A stretch of 9,208 bases of DNA from Blastocatellia bacterium (GTDB lineage: Bacteria > Acidobacteriota > Blastocatellia > Chloracidobacteriales > JADJPF01). A program made the translations under genes and the position numbers. The notes under the pieces were generated by a model. The model saw only the letters and a program-made list of their open reading frames with translations. It did no database searches and had not been told where the DNA came from. This document shows, piece after piece, positions 5,297 through 9,208 of the stretch (positions within the stretch are counted from its first letter, which is position 1; every line of letters starts with the position of its first letter). The DNA lies in NCBI GenBank assembly GCA_016789295.1, contig JAEUQL010000124.1:1-9208 (forward strand), given 5' to 3'.

Positions 5297-6085
5297 TTAA
5301 TTTGATTTAGGGATGTTGAAGAAATTTCGAAAATTCCTATTTGTTATCTCTGCTACTTCTTCAAGACTCAGGTTATGAAGATCGGCCAAACACTTCGCTA
5401 CCTCGCGTACTCTTGCAGGTTCATTCCTTTTACCTCTATAAGGTTCTGGAGAGAGGTAGGGACAGTCTGTTTCTATCAGTATTCTGTCTAGTGGAATTTT
5501 GGCTGCAGTCTGTCTGAGATCAACCGATTTTTTAAAGGTGATCACACCAGAGAAAGAGATCAGAAATCCCAGGTCTAGTCCTGCTTTTGCAAGTTCATAG
5601 CTACTTGTAAAGCAATGAAAGATTCCTCCAAGCCCAGTTTTTTTCCAGTTTTGGCTTAGTATTTCTGATGTATCCTTCTCTGCATCACGTGTATGTACAA
5701 CCAAAGGTAGCTTCTTGGTACTAGCCATATCTATCTGCTCTGCAAATGCTCGACGTTGAACTTCCTGTGGTGAGTGGTGATAGTAATAGTCTAGACCCAG
5801 TTCACCCCAAGCAATCACCTTTGGATGGTCAGAAAGTTTCAGAAGCTTTTCTGCCAAAGTGTTGTCGAGTAGGGAAGCATCGTGTGGGTGCAGACCAACA
5901 GTCGTGTATATAAACTCATAGCTGCTAGCCAAACTTTGGGCTTTTTCGTGCGAGCCTTCAAGTATATCTCCATTTCCAATGTCTACTATCAGTTCAACGC
6001 CTGACTCTACAGCTCTTTCAATAACTTCTTTGCGGTCTTCGTCATAACCTTTAAAGTCTATGTGTGCATGAGAATCTATAAACAT
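5297..6085 (-). CDS. tatD: TatD family metal-dependent hydrolase/DNase
   Basis: TatD enzymes are TIM-barrel metallohydrolases of the amidohydrolase superfamily. Characterised members are 3'-5' exonucleases or DNases, and some act in D-aminoacyl-tRNA or other quality control. The 262 residues show the metal-binding set: His6 and His8 (FIDSHAHID), Glu95 (AWGELGLDY), His131 (VVHTRDA), His157 (IFHCFT) and Asp207 (LIETDCPYL). The family motifs VGLHPH (63-68) and PYRGKRNEP (216-223) are also present. The start codon shares one base with the metG stop (TAATG), which indicates translational coupling. A GGAG lies 13 nt upstream inside metG. metG-tatD is a common bacterial pair. Sequence alone cannot separate TatD from the YcfH or YjjV subfamilies, though the metG context fits YcfH best. 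Confidence 0.93.
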   Translation of the reverse strand: MFIDSHAHIDFKGYDEDRKEVIERAVESGVELIVDIGNGDILEGSHEKAQSLASSYEFIYTTVGLHPHDASLLDNTLAEKLLKLSDHPKVIAWGELGLDYYYHHSPQEVQRRAFAEQIDMASTKKLPLVVHTRDAEKDTSEILSQNWKKTGLGGIFHCFTSSYELAKAGLDLGFLISFSGVITFKKSVDLRQTAAKIPLDRILIETDCPYLSPEPYRGKRNEPARVREVAKCLADLHNLSLEEVAEITNRNFRNFFNIPKSN

Positions 6086-8076
6086 TACTTGAGTCTTGCT
6101 CCAATGGGAACTTCTTCAAGAAAGCTAGCAAGAACGGGCTGTCCTTGTTCACCTATCGAAGCAGCTAGCAACATTCCTTGAGACTCAAGACCGCGAAGCT
6201 TACGTGGTTCAAGGTTTGCAACTATCACTATCTTTCTGCCTACCATCTGTTCAGGGGTGTAGTATTGAGCAATTCCTGCAAGTATCTGGCGTGGCTTCTC
6301 TTCGCCAAGATCGACAATCAGTTTAAGGAGCTTGTCGGCTTTTGGAATTCTTTCGGCCTCAAGAACCTTGGCTACACGCAGATCTATCTTTGCAAAATCG
6401 TCGATAGTGATCTCTGGTCTGAGTGGTAAAAATTCTCTATTTTCTGTTGGTTTGCTCTCTGTAGTTTCTGTAACTTCTACAGATTCTTCTTTCTGTATTT
6501 CAGACATAGTCAATTCCTTATCAATAGTTGGAAATAGGGTTTTCAGCTCCCCAAGTGTAATCCCCTCTGCAAGTTCTCCCCAAACCAAAGATTCTGGGTT
6601 GATCTCTTCAGGGGTTGAGAATAGTCCAACCTGTTTCCAAACAGATAGCGCAGAATCAGGTAGGATTGGTACTAGAAGAACTGCAATAAAACGTATAGCT
6701 TCTAACACTGTATAAAGAACAGTTTCAAGATGTTCTCTTGCTGATGGATCTTTAGCGAGTTTCCAGGGAGCATTATCAGATATGTACTTATCTACTCTAG
6801 CGATGATCTCCCAAACTGCTTCCAATGCACGGCTAAAATTGTAGCTGCTAAACTCTAGCTCAAATCGTGCACGGTTAGCTAAAACTACTTCTCTTACTTC
6901 TATAGCTTCTTTATGCCAAGCTGTTTCAGGCATTGTGAGTAGAAAAGCTTTGGGTTTGGCAGGGAGATTACTATCACAGTACTTTTCAACCATCTTCAAA
7001 GTACGGCTAACAAGATTGCCAAGACCTTTTGCAAGATCTGCATTGCAGCGTTCTATTAAAGCTTCATAAGTGAAGTCTCCATCCTGACCAAAGACCATTT
7101 CTCTTAAACAGAAATATCTTATTTGGTCAGTAGAAAAGTGCTTGAGTAGTATATTGATATTGATAACATTACCCAAACTCTTGCTCATTTTGCGTCCACC
7201 AGAGAGCCACATGCCGTGTGCATAAACCTTTTGTGGTGGCTCAACTCCTGCGGCCAGAAGAAACGCTGGCCAATAGACTGTATGAAAGCGGATGATGTCT
7301 TTACCTACCAACTGTAAGTTTGCTGGCCAATAATTGTCAAAACCACTACGTTTGTTGTTACCATACCCGATAGCAGTTATGTAGTTTGATAGTGCATCAA
7401 ACCAGACATACATTGTGTGCGATGGATCATCGGGTAAGGGTATGCCCCACTTGACAGAAACACGGCTGACAGAGAGATCTTTCAGTCCAGATTTAACAAA
7501 ACTTATAACTTCATTGCGGCGTACTTCGGGCTGAATAAAATCTGGCCTTTCTTCATAAAGCTTCAACAATCGGTCTTGAAAGGCTGACAGCTTAAAAAAA
7601 TAACTTTCTTCAGAAACACGTTCTGCTTCTCTGTTATGAAGTTCACAGTAAGGTGCTTTGCCAGCTTCCATCTCTTCTTTAAACTCTGCACACCCTACAC
7701 AATACCAGCCTTCATAGTGGCTTTTGTAGATGTAGCCTGCATCTCGCACTTTACGAAACAGCTCCTGCGCACCTTCTTCGTGATAGTCATCTGTAGTTCT
7801 TACCCAATGACTGTAACAAAAGTTGAATTTTTCAAAGATCGACTTGAACTCAGCTACTATAGCATCTACATGCTCTTTGACAGGCCGTTCATTCTTGGCA
7901 GCAGCACGTTCAATGTTCTGCCCGTGCTCGTCGGTTCCTGTTAAAAAGAAGGTGTCAAAGCCACGTTGACTTTTGAGTCTAAAGAGCGTGTCGGCTATCA
8001 GTGTGGTGTAGACGTGGCCCAGGTGTGGTTTAGAGTTGACATAATAGATTGGTGTGGTGACGTAGAATCTTTTCAT
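6085..8076 (-). CDS. metG: Methionyl-tRNA synthetase with C-terminal tRNA-binding domain
   Basis: It charges tRNA-Met and initiator tRNA with methionine using ATP. The 663 residues begin MKRFYVTTPIYYVN, usual for class Ia MetRS. The HIGH motif is HLGH (18-21) and KMSKS is at 296-300. A single zinc knuckle uses Cys126, Cys129, Cys144 and His147. The Rossmann core is followed by the anticodon-binding helical domain (about 350-515). A polar linker rich in Glu and Thr (about 520-550) leads to an EMAP-II/Trbp111-like domain (about 556-663, with KIDLRVAKVLEAE and IVIVANLEPRKLRGLESQGM) that aids tRNA binding and dimerisation. The start lies 36 nt after the folE stop with only a weak ribosome binding site (AAGAA). 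The stop overlaps the tatD start. No missing residue or frameshift is seen. Confidence 0.97.
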   Translation of the reverse strand: MKRFYVTTPIYYVNSKPHLGHVYTTLIADTLFRLKSQRGFDTFFLTGTDEHGQNIERAAAKNERPVKEHVDAIVAEFKSIFEKFNFCYSHWVRTTDDYHEEGAQELFRKVRDAGYIYKSHYEGWYCVGCAEFKEEMEAGKAPYCELHNREAERVSEESYFFKLSAFQDRLLKLYEERPDFIQPEVRRNEVISFVKSGLKDLSVSRVSVKWGIPLPDDPSHTMYVWFDALSNYITAIGYGNNKRSGFDNYWPANLQLVGKDIIRFHTVYWPAFLLAAGVEPPQKVYAHGMWLSGGRKMSKSLGNVININILLKHFSTDQIRYFCLREMVFGQDGDFTYEALIERCNADLAKGLGNLVSRTLKMVEKYCDSNLPAKPKAFLLTMPETAWHKEAIEVREVVLANRARFELEFSSYNFSRALEAVWEIIARVDKYISDNAPWKLAKDPSAREHLETVLYTVLEAIRFIAVLLVPILPDSALSVWKQVGLFSTPEEINPESLVWGELAEGITLGELKTLFPTIDKELTMSEIQKEESVEVTETTESKPTENREFLPLRPEITIDDFAKIDLRVAKVLEAERIPKADKLLKLIVDLGEEKPRQILAGIAQYYTPEQMVGRKIVIVANLEPRKLRGLESQGMLLAASIGEQGQPVLASFLEEVPIGARLK

Positions 8077-8112
8077 CTAGAAGTTCTTTAGCCTCTGTTT
8101 TTAGGTCTATAA

Positions 8113-8781
8113 TCAAATGGATCTTATCAGTGACATTGCTTCAGAGCGCGTCTTCTGATCGTCTCGAAACAGACCACGCACAGCAGATGTGAGTGTCTTT
8201 GCTCCAGGTTTGCGAATGCCGCGCATAGCCATACAGAAATGCTGACACTCAACAACAACCATCACCCCTCTTGCCTCAAGCCCTTCATAGAGCAGGTCGG
8301 CAATCTGTGAGGTAAGTCTTTCTTGAAGTTGTGGACGCTTTGCGAGTGTGTCTGCTACTCTAGCGAGTTTTGAAAGACCTATTATTTTACCTTCGGTTGG
8401 AATATAGGCAATATGTGCTTGTCCAAAAAATGGCACTAAGTGGTGCTCACACAAACTAAAAATGCTTATGTCTTTAACAATCACCATTTCATCGTGAGTT
8501 TCGGCTGGCACAAGTTTTATATACTGTTTTGGGTCAGTGAGAAGTCCACCGCAAATCTCTGCATACATTCTTGCTACTCTGCCTGGGGTAGCTGCGATCC
8601 CAGGACGATTAACATCTTCTCCAAGTCCTTCAAGGATGAGGCGTACACCTTGCTCGATCTTGTTCATATCAAAGCTAGTAGGCAACCCTTCTTTGCCATT
8701 GGCAACTTCTTCATCTGCTACACAGACAGCTTCATAGATCTGGTCTACAGAAACATTGTCTGAACTATTATTGGTGCTCAT
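8113..8781 (-). CDS. folE: GTP cyclohydrolase I
   Basis: It converts GTP to 7,8-dihydroneopterin triphosphate and formate, the first step of folate synthesis and also the entry to queuosine precursors. The 222-residue protein has the zinc ligands Cys111, His114 (SLCEHHLVPF) and Cys183 (VECQHFCMAMRGI), with His113 and His181 as the expected catalytic histidines. These align with E. coli Cys110, His113, Cys181, His112 and His179. KIIGLSKLARV and the KTLTSAVRGLF segment are also family hallmarks, and the first 35 residues are a variable N-terminus. The start is ATG 8781: AGGAAG at 8792-8787 lies about 5 nt before it, and the coding region overlaps the larC end by 14 nt, implying translational coupling. 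A GTG at 8838 would add 19 residues inside larC and is less likely. The protein is the zinc-dependent folE1 type, not FolE2. Confidence 0.96.
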   Translation of the reverse strand: MSTNNSSDNVSVDQIYEAVCVADEEVANGKEGLPTSFDMNKIEQGVRLILEGLGEDVNRPGIAATPGRVARMYAEICGGLLTDPKQYIKLVPAETHDEMVIVKDISIFSLCEHHLVPFFGQAHIAYIPTEGKIIGLSKLARVADTLAKRPQLQERLTSQIADLLYEGLEARGVMVVVECQHFCMAMRGIRKPGAKTLTSAVRGLFRDDQKTRSEAMSLIRSI

Positions 8782-9208
8782 AATATCTTCCTTCCTTGAT
8801 CGTTTTCTCGACCAATTCACGCTGCTGCTTGAATGCACTCATAGCAGATGCTTGTACTACAGCTAAAGAAACACCTGCCTCACGTGCTAATTTGGAGCAG
8901 TCTTCGTATTCAGGCATTGCATTGACTATAATCGCCCCATCAGTAGCCACTTTGAGTCTTACAGTACCGTAATCTGTCAATAGTGGTATAGTCTCTCTCG
9001 CTAAAGTTCTGCGTTCGGTTTCGTAGTAACGCAGACCTATAGTTGAAGTTTCGGTGAAGATAATACCTGTGAGTTTGTCTACTTTCTCTTTTGGAGAAAG
9101 AACTGTAAGCAGAATTCCAGGTCTGTTCTTTTTCATCTGTACTGGTGTATAAAAGATGTCTAATGCTCCTGCAGCAAGGATCTTCTCCATCAGATAGCCA
9201 TATACTTG
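8768..9208 (-). CDS. larC: LarC nickel chelatase, C-terminal part (runs off the right edge)
   Basis: LarC inserts nickel into pyridinium-3,5-bisthiocarboxylic acid mononucleotide in a CTP-dependent step, completing the nickel-pincer nucleotide cofactor of lactate racemase and related LarA-like enzymes. Only the last 146 residues are visible. They read GYLMEKILAAGALDIFYTPVQMKKNRPG, quoted here in two pieces as GYLMEKILAAGALD and TPVQMKKNRPG, followed by TSTIGLRYYETERR and NAMPEYEDCSKLAREAGVSL, all typical of the LarC C-terminal (DUF111/LarC2) domain. The frame is open through the last base, so the start lies outside. In some lactobacilli larC needs a programmed frameshift between its two halves; the equivalent junction is not in this window. 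No larA, larB or larE is visible. The stop overlaps the folE start by 14 nt. The family call is secure, but which LarA-type enzyme it serves is unknown. Confidence 0.9.
   Translation of the reverse strand, partial: QVYGYLMEKILAAGALDIFYTPVQMKKNRPGILLTVLSPKEKVDKLTGIIFTETSTIGLRYYETERRTLARETIPLLTDYGTVRLKVATDGAIIVNAMPEYEDCSKLAREAGVSLAVVQASAMSAFKQQRELVEKTIKEGRYYEHQ

Noticed and set aside
8782..8838. Longer GTP cyclohydrolase starting at GTG 8838
   Set aside because: It would overlap larC by a further 57 nt and lacks a clear ribosome binding site, whereas ATG 8781 is preceded by AGGAAG.
1..9208. CRISPR array, prophage, toxin-antitoxin or defence system
   Set aside because: No regularly spaced repeats, phage, nuclease-effector or toxin genes are present. 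All genes belong to known housekeeping or cofactor families.

Overview
The window looks like a chromosomal core region from a bacterium of low to moderate G+C (about 40% by eye). It carries the primary sigma factor, ribosomal protein L31, glutamine synthetase, methionyl-tRNA synthetase, a TatD nuclease, YajQ, GTP cyclohydrolase I and the end of the nickel-chelatase gene larC. Every gene is intact except larC, which runs off the right edge. There are no mobile elements, CRISPR arrays, tRNA or rRNA genes, or signs of horizontal transfer. The sigma factor has a long non-conserved insert, and glutamine synthetase is the adenylylatable I-beta type with its tyrosine at position 397. MetRS carries a fused C-terminal tRNA-binding domain. 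Together these suggest a Gram-negative-type lineage. The MetRS sequence reminds me of Acidobacteriota, but I cannot fix the phylum by reading alone.

Layout: 1-236 has no gene but several inverted repeats, including a strong hairpin downstream of rpmE. rpmE (237-452, minus) and rpoD (797-2497, plus) diverge from a 344-bp intergenic region with a convincing promoter for each and a perfect 14-bp palindrome. rpoD converges on a receiver-only response regulator (2541-2912, minus), and a perfect 13-bp hairpin fills the 43-bp gap between them. A 264-bp gap then holds a likely promoter for the regulator and a perfect 15-bp hairpin after glnA.

From 9208 down to 3177 everything is on the minus strand, in the order larC (partial), folE, metG, tatD, yajQ, glnA. 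larC/folE overlap by 14 nt, metG/tatD share one nucleotide (TAATG) and tatD/yajQ are 10 nt apart, so larC to yajQ is probably one transcript. glnA follows after 196 nt and has its own strong ribosome binding site, so it may be transcribed separately.

The gene functions are mostly independent: translation (L31, MetRS), transcription initiation (RpoD), nitrogen assimilation (GlnA), the folate/pterin entry step (FolE), nickel-pincer cofactor synthesis (LarC) and nucleic-acid metabolism (TatD). I found no undescribed multi-gene system. The points worth a second look are regulatory: long hairpins without U-tracts at three gene ends, palindromes at the rpoD promoter, and the structured stretch at the left edge.
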